A stretch of DNA of 47,397 bases from DATGLW01 sp035293965 (GCA_035293965.1 DATGLW010000102.1:1-47397), one strand, 5' to 3'; positions 16,485 through 25,484 are shown, counted from the stretch's first letter. The notes: generated by a model from the letters alone, not told the origin. Made by a program: numbers and translations.

Positions 16485-16491
16485 TAGGCTA
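16485..16491. promoter_or_regulatory. Overlapping divergent -10 boxes
   Basis: TAGGCTA reads TAGGCT on plus (16485-16490) and TAGCCT on minus (16491-16486), both fitting TANNNT. The plus box is 6 nt from the ATG at 16497, predicting a leaderless transcript. The minus box would start the infC operon near 16479. -35 elements are weak on both sides. Confidence 0.55.
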
Positions 16492-16496
16492 ACAGC

Positions 16497-16994
16497 ATGA
16501 GCCTCTGGACGCCGTCAGGGGAGCACCACGTTCGTAGGGAGCAGCCGCCTGGTGCGCCCGCCGGTGGCACCACCGGAGCGGGTGCGCCGGGCACCACCCG
16601 CGGGGATGTGCCCGGACGTGCCACCGCTTCCCGTGGCGGCGGGCCGGGCGGCGGGCCAGCCGGTCGCCCTGCGGAGACCGCCGCGGGCGACGTCGAGCAG
16701 CTCCGCCAGGAGCTGGCCAAGGCACCCGCCGAGGTGGTGGTTGCCAACCACTGCTACGGGCTCTTCGAGCTCGCTGCCGTCTACCTCTCGCAGTCTCCGC
16801 CGCTGCTGGCCCAGGCGCGCCTGGCGATCGACGCCCTCGGCCACCTGGTGGACGGGCTCGGGTCCCGCCTGGGCGACGCGCACGCCTCGCTCGCCGAGGC
16901 CCTGGCCCAGATCCGCCTCGCCTACGTGCGGCTCGACGCGGCCGAGAAGGCCAGGCTGGAGGCCCCGGCTGGCGGGACCGACGGCGCGGGCTGA
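16497..16994 (+). CDS. Conserved actinobacterial hypothetical protein (DUF1844-like)
   Basis: 165-residue protein on the plus strand, divergent from infC. It starts MSLWTPSGEHHVRREQPPG, continues with a Gly/Pro/Ala linker to about residue 65, then a helical domain (VEQLRQELAKAPAEVVVANHCYGLFELAAVYL, later ALAQIRLAYVRLDAAEKARL). Similar proteins occur beside infC in related actinobacteria from memory, and the helical part recalls DUF1844. No function is known, no catalytic motif is visible, and there is no signal peptide or membrane segment. It converges on the cold-shock-like gene with only 10 nt between stops. Confidence 0.75.
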   Translation: MSLWTPSGEHHVRREQPPGAPAGGTTGAGAPGTTRGDVPGRATASRGGGPGGGPAGRPAETAAGDVEQLRQELAKAPAEVVVANHCYGLFELAAVYLSQSPPLLAQARLAIDALGHLVDGLGSRLGDAHASLAEALAQIRLAYVRLDAAEKARLEAPAGGTDGAG

Positions 16995-17004
16995 CGCCGG
17001 GCCC

Positions 17005-17340
17005 TCATCGCAGGGGGGAGACCCGAGCCGACTCGGCAGGACCTGCCGGGGGGCGCGGCGGGTCCTCGCCGCGGGGGGAGGCCGCCACCAATCCCCTCGC
17101 CTCGAGCCGACCCCCGTGGCCGGCGACCACCACGAAGAGCACCTCGGTGCCGGGCTCGATGGAGCGTGTGCCGTCGGCGATGGCCGTCGCGTGGAAGGCG
17201 AGCTCCCTCCCCGTGGCGTCGACCACGGTGCCGAGCCCTCTCGCACGGTCGAAGGCCGCCACCGTGCCCGTCAACGGTCGCTCGCGGCGGCCCGGCGGGA
17301 GGGCACCGGCGACATTCGGCACACGCGGCACCGCTTCCAT
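17005..17340 (-). CDS. Cold-shock-domain-like small protein
   Basis: 111-residue protein with one OB-fold cold-shock-like domain at about residues 22-85. TGTVAAFDRARGLGTVVDATGRELAFHATAI corresponds to the CSD start, in which FD-R-GLG replaces the usual FN-KGFGF. The RNP1 aromatic residues are partly lost, so nucleic-acid binding may be altered. A Pro-rich tail follows. The ATG at 17340 shares one base with the hisG stop (TGATG), placing it at the end of the rib-hisG operon. Real coding status is likely from the conserved pattern and tight coupling. Confidence 0.75.
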   Translation of the reverse strand: MEAVPRVPNVAGALPPGRRERPLTGTVAAFDRARGLGTVVDATGRELAFHATAIADGTRSIEPGTEVLFVVVAGHGGRLEARGLVAASPRGEDPPRPPAGPAESARVSPLR

Positions 17341-18224
17341 CAGTGGACGATCTTGGACAGCGCCAGCTCGAGGATGTCGGTGGCCCCCTGGTCCTTCAGG
17401 GCCGGGATGAGGGTGTTGATGACAGCCTTGGGGACCACGGTCTCCACCGCGAAGCCCTCCGTGCCCGACAGCGCGGAGACCGTCGGGGCACGGAGGGCCG
17501 GCAGGGCCGCCACCACCTCCTCCAGCCGGTCAGCCGGGACGTTCATCTTCACCAGCACCTTCTCACGCGCCTCGAGGGTGCCCTGCAGGAGGGTCAGGAT
17601 CTGCTCCATGGCATGACGCCGCTCGGGATCGGCAGCCGAGACGGGATTGGCGATGAGCTCGGTGCGCGACACGAGCAGGGTCCCGACGACGCGCAGGCCC
17701 GCCGCCCGCAGGGCCCGGCCGGTCTCGGTGATCTCCACCACGCAGTCGGCGATGTCGGGCACCTTGGCCTCGGTGGCGCCGTAGGAGAGCGACACGTCCG
17801 CCTCGACCCCGATGGCGGCCAGCGCCCGCGCCGTCAGCTGCGGGTACTCGGTGCTCACCCTGAGCGGGCTCGGGTGCTTGCGGAGATCCTCCAGCGTGTC
17901 GTAGGGCGCGTCGGCGGGCACGGCGAGGACCACCCGAACGGGCTCGGACGTGGCCTTCGAGTACGCCAGCTCGCCGAGGGAGACGACCTCGCTCCCCCGC
18001 TCCTCGATCCAGTCGCGCCCGGTGATCCCCAGGTCGAAGAGCCCCTCGGCCACGTACTCGGGGATTTCCTGCGGTCGCAGGATGCGCACCTCCGACACCC
18101 TCGGATCGGCGATCGACCCCCGGTAGTCGACGTCCGACGAGCGAGTGACCGCCAGGTCGGCGGCGGCGAAGAGCTCGAGGGTCGCCCGCTCGAGCGATCC
18201 CTTCGGCAGGACGAGCCGCAGCAC
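17340..18224 (-). CDS. hisG: ATP phosphoribosyltransferase (long form)
   Basis: First enzyme of histidine synthesis, condensing ATP with PRPP. The 294-residue length and the C-terminal ACT-like regulatory domain (KVLVKMNVPADRLEEVVAALPAL, about 220-290) mark the long, HisZ-independent form, usually inhibited by histidine. Catalytic part: LRLVLPKGSLERATLELF, the ERGSEVVSLGEL region, and IADCVVEITETGRALRAAGLRV, with the PRPP-binding stretch. GTG 18224 lies just after the ribH stop. hisE, which often precedes hisG at this locus in actinobacteria, is absent. Confidence 0.95.
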   Translation of the reverse strand: MLRLVLPKGSLERATLELFAAADLAVTRSSDVDYRGSIADPRVSEVRILRPQEIPEYVAEGLFDLGITGRDWIEERGSEVVSLGELAYSKATSEPVRVVLAVPADAPYDTLEDLRKHPSPLRVSTEYPQLTARALAAIGVEADVSLSYGATEAKVPDIADCVVEITETGRALRAAGLRVVGTLLVSRTELIANPVSAADPERRHAMEQILTLLQGTLEAREKVLVKMNVPADRLEEVVAALPALRAPTVSALSGTEGFAVETVVPKAVINTLIPALKDQGATDILELALSKIVH

Positions 18225-18225
18225 C

Positions 18226-18789
18226 TCAGGCTCCCGTGCCGGCCCGGCTGGGCGACCGCCGCCGGGCAGGCCCCTGCAGCAACCGGGCCATGGTCACGGC
18301 GGCAAGGGCGGCCTCGCGTCCCTTGTTGGCGTCGCCGGGCTCCGAACGGGCCATGGCCTGCGCCAGCGAGTCCGTCGCCAGCACGCCGAAGGCCACGGGC
18401 ACACCCGTGTCGAGGGCCACTCGCTGGACACCGGCCGCGCACTGGTGCGCAACCAGGTCGTAGTGCCCGGTCTCGCCCCTGATCACGGCCCCGAGGCAGA
18501 CGACGGCATCGGTCGAGCCGTCCCCCGCGAAGGCCCGGGCCGCGAGCGGGAGCTCGAAGGCACCGGGGACCCACGCGACCGTGACGTCGCGCGGGTCCAC
18601 GTTGCACGCCCGGAGACCCGCCAGCGCGCCCCGCAGGAGCCGGACCGTCACGCCACCGTTGAACTCGGAGCAGGCGATCCCGACCCGCAGCCCCCGACCG
18701 TCGCCGTCACCGCGCCACGTCGACCCGACGGCTGCCGTCAGCTCGACGAGCGCCGCCTCGGGCACCCCCGCCGCCTCGGGGGCGGTCAC
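18226..18789 (-). CDS. ribH: 6,7-dimethyl-8-ribityllumazine synthase
   Basis: Penultimate enzyme of riboflavin synthesis, joining the ribityl-pyrimidine and dihydroxybutanone phosphate. The 187-residue protein has ACSEFNGGVTVRLL, WVPGAFELPLAARAF, CLGAVIRGETGHYDLV with the catalytic His, and the C-terminal ARSEPGDANKGREAALAAV. It is longer at both ends than the usual 155-160 residues, with an Ala-rich N-terminus and a basic tail. GTG 18789 lies 12 nt after the ribBA stop. Confidence 0.96.
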   Translation of the reverse strand: MTAPEAAGVPEAALVELTAAVGSTWRGDGDGRGLRVGIACSEFNGGVTVRLLRGALAGLRACNVDPRDVTVAWVPGAFELPLAARAFAGDGSTDAVVCLGAVIRGETGHYDLVAHQCAAGVQRVALDTGVPVAFGVLATDSLAQAMARSEPGDANKGREAALAAVTMARLLQGPARRRSPSRAGTGA

Positions 18790-18801
18790 GGCACCGGCAC
18801 C

Positions 18802-20022
18802 TCAGAGCGCATCGTCGAGGCCGTCGAGCAGGTGGCCCAGCCGCTCGCGCTTGGTGCGCAGGTATTCGATGTTCTGCGGATTGGGGGTCAGCTCGATGGG
18901 CACGCGCTCGGTGATGTCGAGGCCGAAGCCCTCCAGGCCCCCGTACTTGACGGGGTTGTTGGTGAGCAGGCGCATGGTGGAGACGCCCAGGTCGACGAGG
19001 ATCTGGGCACCGATGCCGTACTCGCGGCTGTCGACGGGGAGACCGAGCTCGAGGTTGGCGTCGACCGTGTCGCGGCCCTGGTCCTGCAGGCGGTAGGCAC
19101 GAATCTTGTGGCCCAGGCCGATGCCCCGCCCCTCGTGCCCCCGCAGGTACACCACGACGCCTTGTCCCTCGGCCTCGATCAGCTCGAGGGCCCGGCGGAG
19201 CTGCGGGCCGCAGTCGCAGCGCAGCGAGCCGAAGACGTCGCCCGTCAGGCACTCGGAGTGGACCCGCACGAGCACGTCGGGCTTGCCCGCCACCTCGCCG
19301 AGCACGAGCGCCAGGTGCTGCTCGCCGTCGAGCACCGACTCGTACACGTAGGCCGTGAACGCCTGGTCACCGATGGGGATCCGGGCCTCGGACACCTGGC
19401 GCACCAGCTTCTCGGTCCGGCGCCGGAACCTGATGAGCTCCGCGATGGAGATCAAGGGCAGCCCGTGGCGCTCGGCGAACCGCTCGAGCTCGGGCAGGCG
19501 CGCCATCGTCGCCTTGTCCTCCGACACGATCTCGCAGAGCACGCCGGCCGGTGTGAGGCCGGCGGCGCGGGCCAGGTCCACCGTGGCCTCGGTGTGCCCC
19601 GCGCGCTTGAGGACGCCCCCGGTCCGGTAGCGCAGCGGGAAGACGTGCCCTGGCCGATTGAGGTCCACGGGCCTCGTGTCGGGGTCGATGAGCGCGGCGA
19701 TCGTCGCCGCCCGGTCGGCGGCCGAGATGCCCGTGGTCGTCCCCCAGCGCGCGTCGACGCTGACCGTGAAGGCGGTGCGCTGGGCCTCCGTGTTGGCCGT
19801 CACCATCAGCGGCAGGTCGAGCTGGTCTGCGCGCTCGGGAAGGAGGGGCACGCAGATGACCCCCGAGGTGTGGGCCAGGAAGAAGGCGATGTTCTCCGGC
19901 GTCGCCGCCTCCGCGGCCATCACCAGGTCCCCCTCGTTCTCGCGGTCCTCGTCGTCGACGACCACGACCATGCCACCGCGCCGGATGGCCTCGATCGCCT
20001 CGGTGATCTCGGAGAAAGGCAT
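18802..20022 (-). CDS. ribBA: Bifunctional DHBP synthase/GTP cyclohydrolase II
   Basis: Supplies both precursors of lumazine. The 406-residue protein starts MPFSEITEAIEAIRRG. The RibB half (1-205) has VVVVDDEDRENEGDLV and RAGHTEATVDLARAAGL; the RibA half (from about 210) has HSECLTGDVFGSLRCDCGPQL with the three zinc cysteines and LRGHEGRGIGL. The ATG at 20022 shares one base with the ribD stop (TGATG). Both active sites look intact. Confidence 0.97.
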   Translation of the reverse strand: MPFSEITEAIEAIRRGGMVVVVDDEDRENEGDLVMAAEAATPENIAFFLAHTSGVICVPLLPERADQLDLPLMVTANTEAQRTAFTVSVDARWGTTTGISAADRAATIAALIDPDTRPVDLNRPGHVFPLRYRTGGVLKRAGHTEATVDLARAAGLTPAGVLCEIVSEDKATMARLPELERFAERHGLPLISIAELIRFRRRTEKLVRQVSEARIPIGDQAFTAYVYESVLDGEQHLALVLGEVAGKPDVLVRVHSECLTGDVFGSLRCDCGPQLRRALELIEAEGQGVVVYLRGHEGRGIGLGHKIRAYRLQDQGRDTVDANLELGLPVDSREYGIGAQILVDLGVSTMRLLTNNPVKYGGLEGFGLDITERVPIELTPNPQNIEYLRTKRERLGHLLDGLDDAL

Positions 20023-21023
20023 CAGGCCGCCACCTCCACCCGCAGGTCGTCGCCGAGGCGCTCCACCGACACGAGGCGCCCGCGCCAGGCCTCGGCCATG
20101 GTCGGGGCCCCCGGCCCGCTGAACAGGGGCCGCCCGTCGTCGCCGCCGAGCAGCGCCGGGGCCAGGTAGAGGACGTAGCGGTCCACCAGCCCGGCCTCGT
20201 GCACCTGGTGGGCCACGCGGGCGCCCCCTTCGACGAGCAGCTGCAGGACCCCCCTCGACCCCAGCTCGTCGAGCACGGCGCCCAGGTCGCCGGAGAGCTC
20301 CAGCGCCGGACGGACCCTCGCCCCGGCCGGCGCCCGGCCGAGCACGACGCGCAGCGGCTGCCGTCCGGCCGGGTCGCCCAGGCGAACGGTGAGCTCGGGG
20401 TCGTCGGCCCGCACCGTGCCCGCCCCGACGAGCACGGCGTCCGACAGGGCGCGCAGGCGGTGGACGTCGCGGCGCGCCTCGGGGCCGGTGATCCACCGGC
20501 TCGAACCGTCGGGGGCGGCGATCCGCCCGTCGAGGGTGGCCGCCAGCTTGAGGACGACCCACGGCCGGCCGGTCCGGCGGTGCTTCAGGTAGGGGGCGAG
20601 CTGCTCGGCGATGCGCTCGGCCCCCACGCCGACCACCACCTCGACGCCTGCGGCACGCAGCGCGTCGACGCCCCGCCCCGACACGGAGGGATCCGGGTCG
20701 AGGACTCCCACGACCACCCGCCTCACGCCCGCCTTCACGATGGCGTCCACGCACGGTGGCGTCCGCCCGTGGTGGGAGCAGGGCTCGAGGGTGCTGTAGA
20801 GGACCGATCCGCCCGCCCGCCCGTCCGCCGCTGCCCGGCGGATGGCGACCACCTCGGCGTGCGGCCCGCCGGGTGGAGCCGTCGCGCCCTCGTAGGCCAC
20901 CGGCAGGCCCGGGACCGCCCCGTCCGGCACCAGCACGCAGCCCACCCACGGGTTGGGAGCGGTCGAGCCGCGGACCGCGTCGGCAAGAGCAGCGGCCCGA
21001 GCCATGTGGGACTGGTCGTCCAC
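20022..21023 (-). CDS. ribD: Riboflavin biosynthesis deaminase/reductase
   Basis: Deaminates and reduces the GTP-derived pyrimidine intermediate. The 333-residue protein has a deaminase domain (1-145) with the zinc motif HAE and then PCSHHGRTPPC. The reductase domain has PWVVLKLAATLDGRIAAPDG, WITGPEARRDVH, VGAGTVRADDP and QLLVEGGARVAHQV. It is shorter than many RibD (about 360) because of deletions in the reductase part. GTG 21023 has a nearby GGAG; ATG seven codons in is an alternative. ribE (riboflavin synthase), usually next, is missing. Confidence 0.95.
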   Translation of the reverse strand: MDDQSHMARAAALADAVRGSTAPNPWVGCVLVPDGAVPGLPVAYEGATAPPGGPHAEVVAIRRAAADGRAGGSVLYSTLEPCSHHGRTPPCVDAIVKAGVRRVVVGVLDPDPSVSGRGVDALRAAGVEVVVGVGAERIAEQLAPYLKHRRTGRPWVVLKLAATLDGRIAAPDGSSRWITGPEARRDVHRLRALSDAVLVGAGTVRADDPELTVRLGDPAGRQPLRVVLGRAPAGARVRPALELSGDLGAVLDELGSRGVLQLLVEGGARVAHQVHEAGLVDRYVLYLAPALLGGDDGRPLFSGPGAPTMAEAWRGRLVSVERLGDDLRVEVAA

Positions 21024-21121
21024 TCCCTGCTCCTCACAGCGGTCGGCCGCGCCCTGGCGCGGCCACGGTAGGCGGCCCCGGAAGGGCCCCGACAGGACCC
21101 GATCGCGAGGTGCTCATCCTA
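21024..21121 (-). promoter_or_regulatory. ribD promoter and structured leader
   Basis: TAGGAT at 21121-21116 is a likely -10 box and would give a leader of about 85 nt. The leader holds GGCCGCGCC/GGCGCGGCC (21045-21053 with 21056-21064, 9-bp stem) and a second GC hairpin around 21073-21089. The Shine-Dalgarno GAGGAGCAGGGA follows. I compared it with the conserved FMN riboswitch core from memory and do not see it. Confidence 0.4.
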
Positions 21122-21154
21122 CCCCGGTGTCGTCACCGCCCCGCTCGGGCGCCC

Positions 21155-21910
21155 TCACCCGCCACCCGCCGGGCCCTCACCCGCCACCGGCGGGGCCAAC
21201 CCCGGCGTCGCCCGCGCCCTCGATGCGGCGGCCCGGATCATCTGGCACGCCTGCCAGGGGCGATCGCGGCCGAAGACGGCGGACCCGGCGACGAGCACGT
21301 TGGCCCCGGCTGCGGCTGCCAGCGGCGCCGTCTGCTCGTCGATACCGCCGTCCACCTCGAGGTCGACGGCCAGTCCCCGGCGGTCGATGGCCTCCCTCAC
21401 CCGGGCGACCTTCGCCAGCACGTCGGGGATGAAGGACTGGCCGGCGAACCCGGGGAAGACGGTCATGCACAGCACCAGGTCGACGAGGTGGAGGTGGGGT
21501 GCGAGCGCCTCGAACGGCGTGTCGGGGTTGGCGGCGAGGCCGGCGCGCAGGCCAAGGGTGCGCATGAGCGCCACCAGCTCCCCGGTACGGCCGAGCTCGA
21601 CGTGCACGGTGCAGCTGTCCGCGCCCGCGTCGCGGAACGCCTCGAGGTAGGCCTCGGGGTTGGTCATCATCAGGTGGCAGTCGAAGAACAGGCCCGAGTG
21701 GCGCCGCAGGGAAGCCACCACCGGGGGCCCGACGGTCAGGTTCGGCACGAAGTGCCCGTCCATCACGTCGACGTGCAGCCAGTCGGCCACGGGCGACACC
21801 TCGCCGACGGCCTCGGCCAGGGCACCGAAGTCGGCCGACAGCACCGAGGGCGCGATCTTGACGGCACCGACCGGACCAGGCTGCCCGGTGAGCGGCCGCA
21901 CGCGTTGCAC
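21155..21910 (-). CDS. rpe: Ribulose-phosphate 3-epimerase
   Basis: Interconverts ribulose-5-P and xylulose-5-P in the pentose phosphate pathway. The 251-residue TIM-barrel protein has IAPSVLSADFGAL, WLHVDVMDGHFVPNLTVGP, the His in DCHLMMTNPEAYL, VLCMTVFPGFAGQSF and EVDGGIDEQTAP. GTG 21910 adds 16 residues before the core but is supported by TAGGCT at 21922-21917, 6 nt upstream, which predicts a leaderless mRNA; no other standard start lies next to the core. rsmB, which often separates fmt and rpe, is absent. Confidence 0.95.
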   Translation of the reverse strand: MQRVRPLTGQPGPVGAVKIAPSVLSADFGALAEAVGEVSPVADWLHVDVMDGHFVPNLTVGPPVVASLRRHSGLFFDCHLMMTNPEAYLEAFRDAGADSCTVHVELGRTGELVALMRTLGLRAGLAANPDTPFEALAPHLHLVDLVLCMTVFPGFAGQSFIPDVLAKVARVREAIDRRGLAVDLEVDGGIDEQTAPLAAAAGANVLVAGSAVFGRDRPWQACQMIRAAASRARATPGLAPPVAGEGPAGGG

Positions 21911-21960
21911 CGGCCGAGCCTACCGGCGAGCCCCCGAGCGGCACTGGCCGCGCTCGGCGC

Positions 21961-22860
21961 TCATGTGCCCAGGCGCTCCCCGGGCAGCGGGCGCGCCCCG
22001 CGCAGCCAGGCGGCGGCGGCCAGGGGGCGGCGCCCCTCCGGCTGCACCTCGAGCAGCCGGAGCCACCCGTCGCCGGTGGCGACCGCACCGTCGGCCAAGG
22101 TCCCCGGCGGCACCGGCGGCGTGCCCGGCTCGGCACGGCAGACCTCTGCACGCCGCACACCGAGCCGCCTGCCCCGGAAGGTCGTGTGGGCGCGCCCGAG
22201 GCGGACGACCCGGGCAAGACGCCACGCCGGCTCCTCCCAGCGCAGCTCGAGCTCGGCCGGCTCGATCTTCGCCGCGTAGGTGGGCTCGCCCTGCTGTGGC
22301 ACGGCCGGCGGCAGGGCACCGACGCCGCCCGTGGCCACGCCGGCCAGCACGTCGAGGAGGAGCGCGGTGCCGAGCGCGCCGAGGCGGGCTCGCAGCTCCT
22401 CGGCCGACTCCTCCGGTCCGATGGGGACCTCGCGACGGGCGTAGATGGCACCGGTGTCGAGCCCTTCCTCGACGGCCATCACGCACACGCCGGTCACCTC
22501 GTCGCCGGCGAGGATCGCCCGCTCCACCGGCGCCGCGCCGCGCCAGCGCGGCAGGAGCGAGAAGTGCACGTTCACCATCGGCACCTGCTGGAGGAGCTCG
22601 GCGGGGATGAGCCTGCCGTAGGCCACCACCACCCCGAGCCCGGCCCCTGCCGCCGCGACGTCGGCCGGCCGGTGCGAGACCGGGATCCCGAGGGAGCGTG
22701 CCGCCTCCTTGACCGGGCTCGGCGAGGTCATCGATCCCCTGCCCCGGCGCCGGTCCGGCCGGGTGACAGCCAGCACGACGTCGTGGCCGGCGGCCACGAG
22801 CGCCCGCAGCGTGGCGGCGGCGACGTCGGGCGTCCCGAGGAAGGCGAGCGGGAAGGTCAG
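21961..22860 (-). CDS. fmt: Methionyl-tRNA formyltransferase, predicted CTG start
   Basis: Formylates Met-tRNAfMet for initiation. The protein reads FPLAFLGTPDVAAATLRAL at the N-terminus, then TRPDRRRGRG, VVVAYGRLIP and VNVHFSLLPRWRGAAPVERAI with the catalytic Asn and His. Next is GVCVMAVEEGLDTG with the catalytic Asp, and a C-terminal OB-like domain. No ATG, GTG or TTG lies between the def stop and the first conserved beta strand. CTG 22860, overlapping the def stop as CTGA, places the start exactly where the family begins and gives 299 residues. Coupling with def is common, since both act on formyl-methionine. Confidence 0.95.
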   Translation of the reverse strand: MTFPLAFLGTPDVAAATLRALVAAGHDVVLAVTRPDRRRGRGSMTSPSPVKEAARSLGIPVSHRPADVAAAGAGLGVVVAYGRLIPAELLQQVPMVNVHFSLLPRWRGAAPVERAILAGDEVTGVCVMAVEEGLDTGAIYARREVPIGPEESAEELRARLGALGTALLLDVLAGVATGGVGALPPAVPQQGEPTYAAKIEPAELELRWEEPAWRLARVVRLGRAHTTFRGRRLGVRRAEVCRAEPGTPPVPPGTLADGAVATGDGWLRLLEVQPEGRRPLAAAAWLRGARPLPGERLGT

Positions 22861-23390
22861 GGGCGCACCAGCCCGGCCAGACCGTCGGGGTCCCCGGCCG
22901 GCATGGCGACGGCCCGCGAGCGAAGGAGCCGGCGAGCCTCGCGTCGCTGGTCCTCGTCGAGGCGCTCGACGAGGAGGATGCCGTCGAGGTGGTCCACCTC
23001 GTGCTCGAAGCACCGCGCCTCGAGCTCGTCCGCCTCGATCGACAGCTCGTTGCCGTCGAGGTCGAAGCCCACCAGGTGCACCACCTTCGGGCGGACGATT
23101 GGCCAGCTCAGACCGGGCACCGACAGGCAGCCCTCCTCGTGGGTCCACTCGCCGGCGGTCTCGACGATGCGGGGGTTGACGACGACCCCGGGACCGTCGC
23201 CGACGTCGTAGACGAACAGGCGACGCTGCACGCCCACCTGGTTGGCGGCCAAGCCGACGCCAGGGGCCGCGTACATGGTGGCCAGCATGTCCTCGGCGAG
23301 CCGGACGATCGACCCGTCGACCTCCTCGACCTCGCGCGTCGGCGTGCGCAGCACCGGGTCGCCATAGGTCCGGATCGTGTAGGTGGCCAC
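22857..23390 (-). CDS. def: Peptide deformylase
   Basis: Metalloenzyme removing the N-formyl group from new proteins. All three family motifs are present: GVGLAANQVG, EEGCLSVPG with the metal Cys, and HEVDHLDG with the two metal His and catalytic Glu. The start is taken at GTG 23390 (177 residues, VATYTIRTYGDPVL), supported by TACCAT 6 nt upstream; GTG 23396 would add two residues. The longer open frame upstream is not family-like. Confidence 0.95.
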   Translation of the reverse strand: MATYTIRTYGDPVLRTPTREVEEVDGSIVRLAEDMLATMYAAPGVGLAANQVGVQRRLFVYDVGDGPGVVVNPRIVETAGEWTHEEGCLSVPGLSWPIVRPKVVHLVGFDLDGNELSIEADELEARCFEHEVDHLDGILLVERLDEDQRREARRLLRSRAVAMPAGDPDGLAGLVRP

Positions 23391-23396
23391 CTGCAC

Positions 23397-23402
23397 ATGG
23401 TA
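23397..23402 (-). promoter_or_regulatory. Predicted -10 box for leaderless def
   Basis: TACCAT, then GTGCAG (6 nt), then the def GTG at 23390. It lies in the 106-nt priA-def gap, which otherwise shows nothing. No good -35 is visible. Confidence 0.45.
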
Positions 23403-23496
23403 CCGGGGGCCGGCCCTCGCTTCGCCGGACCGACCCCCGGCACGAGCCCGGGAGCCGCGGCGTGCAAGGGTGGCCGCCGGGCCGCCACGTCCCCGG

Positions 23497-25484
23497 TCAG
23501 ACCGAGGTGGGGTCGACCTCCACCCGCACCCGTCCTCTCGCACGGGGGGCCGCGCCCAGGGCGTCGCACAGGCGCCGGTGGTCGGGCGCCCGGAGCAGCC
23601 AACGCCCCTCCCCCAGCTCCGAGGCGGCCAGCCCCGAGGCGGCCAGCCCCGAGGCGGCGAGCTCAGAGACGCGACCTCCCGGCGCCGATCCCGTGCGGCC
23701 GGCTGCCTGGCCGGCTGCCTGGCCGGCTGCTACCACGTGGGCTGCCAGGTCGGCCGCCCCCGGTCCCGACAGCAGGGCCAGGGCGGACTCGGGCGGCAGG
23801 GCGAGCTCGTGGCGCAGGGCTGCCTCGCGCTCGACGAACCGGCCGGGGTCACCGCGCACCGCGGCGTCGAGGACGGGGTGGTCCGGGAGCCGGGTCTGCA
23901 CCACGATTCCTGGGGGCCGGCGCCCGCCGGGCCGGGCACCGCCGTCCCGGGGACCGACCAGGCGGGCGGCACGCGCGAGGAGCGCCAGGGCCTCCTCCCC
24001 GGCGCCGAGGCGAGGTGCCAGGAGGTGCTGGTCGAAGTCGAGGAAGGCCACCGCCCCGGCCTGCGCCACCCGGTGGAGCACGGCCTCGGTGCCCACGAGG
24101 GCCCGGGGCTCGCCAGCGCCATGGCGAACGGGGGCGCCCGGCACCGTGCCGGCCGGCCGGGCCTTCGGCCCTGCCACTTCGGCGACCGGCACCCGCAGCA
24201 GGGCCTCGAGCTCCTCGCGCACCTGTGCCGTGCCGGCCCGCAGCACGCGGAGGCGGGTCGCGCCGCACGACGCGCACACGACGGGGCGGACAGCGCTGCA
24301 ACGGCGGCAGGCCAGCTCCTCTCCGGCGAGGGCGACCGGGTGGCCGCACCGCTCGCAGCGTGCCAGCTCTCCGCACGACGGGCAGGCCAGCAGGCGTGCC
24401 CGCCCGCTCCGGTTCAGCACGCACACGAAGCGGTCGCCCCCCTCCAGGACAGCCCGGCCGACCCGGACCAGCTCCTCGGAGAACAGCCCGGTCCTCGGGT
24501 CGGCACCGCGCCGGTCGACCACCTCCACCGCCGGCCATCCGCGCCGTTCGGCCGTCCGCTCGGCCGCGAGCACCTGGCAGCGCGCCACCTGGACGACCGT
24601 CGGGCACGGCGATGTCAGCACGCAGGGCGCGCGCTCGCGAGCCGCCCGCTCGGCCACCACCTCCCAGGCGTCGAAGGTGGGCGCCCTCGGCGAGCGGTAG
24701 GCCTGGTCGTGGGCATCGAGGACGACCGCAGCCGCCAGGCGCGGGACGGGCGACCAGGCGGCCCCCCTCGAGCCCACCACGACCGGCCAACCGGCCGCGG
24801 CCTCCGCCCAGCTCGCCGCCACCGGCACGCCTCGCCGGCGGAGCCGCGCCGCCAGCCGGCCGGCCCAGCCGGCGCTCGGCACCAGCACGAGCACGCTGCC
24901 ACCGGGCGCCGAGCCTCGCACCCGCCCAAGGACCGCCTCGACCACCGCCAGCAGGTCGTCTGCGGGGGGGAGCCGGACGAGGATCGGCGCCGCCGGGCCC
25001 TGGCCGCGTACCTGGTCGGCCAGGACCTCCTTCAGCGCACCCACGTCCGGCCACCGTGCGGCCGAGGGCGTGGCGGAGAGCCGGGCGGCGCGCGGTGCTG
25101 GCAGTGGCGGCGGCTCCGGGAGCGACCGTACGGCGCGGTCCGGCGAGGCGGCGCTGAGGAAGGAGGTCACAGGGCCCGCCCAGCGCCAGGCGGCCCACCT
25201 GGCCAGCTCGATCACCGGCGGGGGTGGCCCGAGGCCGGACACGGCGGCCAGTGGCGCCAGGACGACGCCCTCGGGAGGATCGAGGCCGACGCCGGTCACC
25301 CAACCCCCGACCCTGCGCCCGTGCAGGGGGACCCGGACACGGGTGCCGACCGCGACCTGGCCGGCCAGCGACGGTGGGACGGCGTAGTCGAACTCCCGGC
25401 CGAGCGGCGCCACGTCGGGGAGCACCCGGACGACGCCCGCCGCCTCGGCTGTCCGCGGCCCCCCGGCCGGGGTGCGCGCGGCGC

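Noticed and set aside
21024..21154. FMN riboswitch before ribD
   Set aside because: Hairpins are present, but the conserved RFN core segments are not recognisable.
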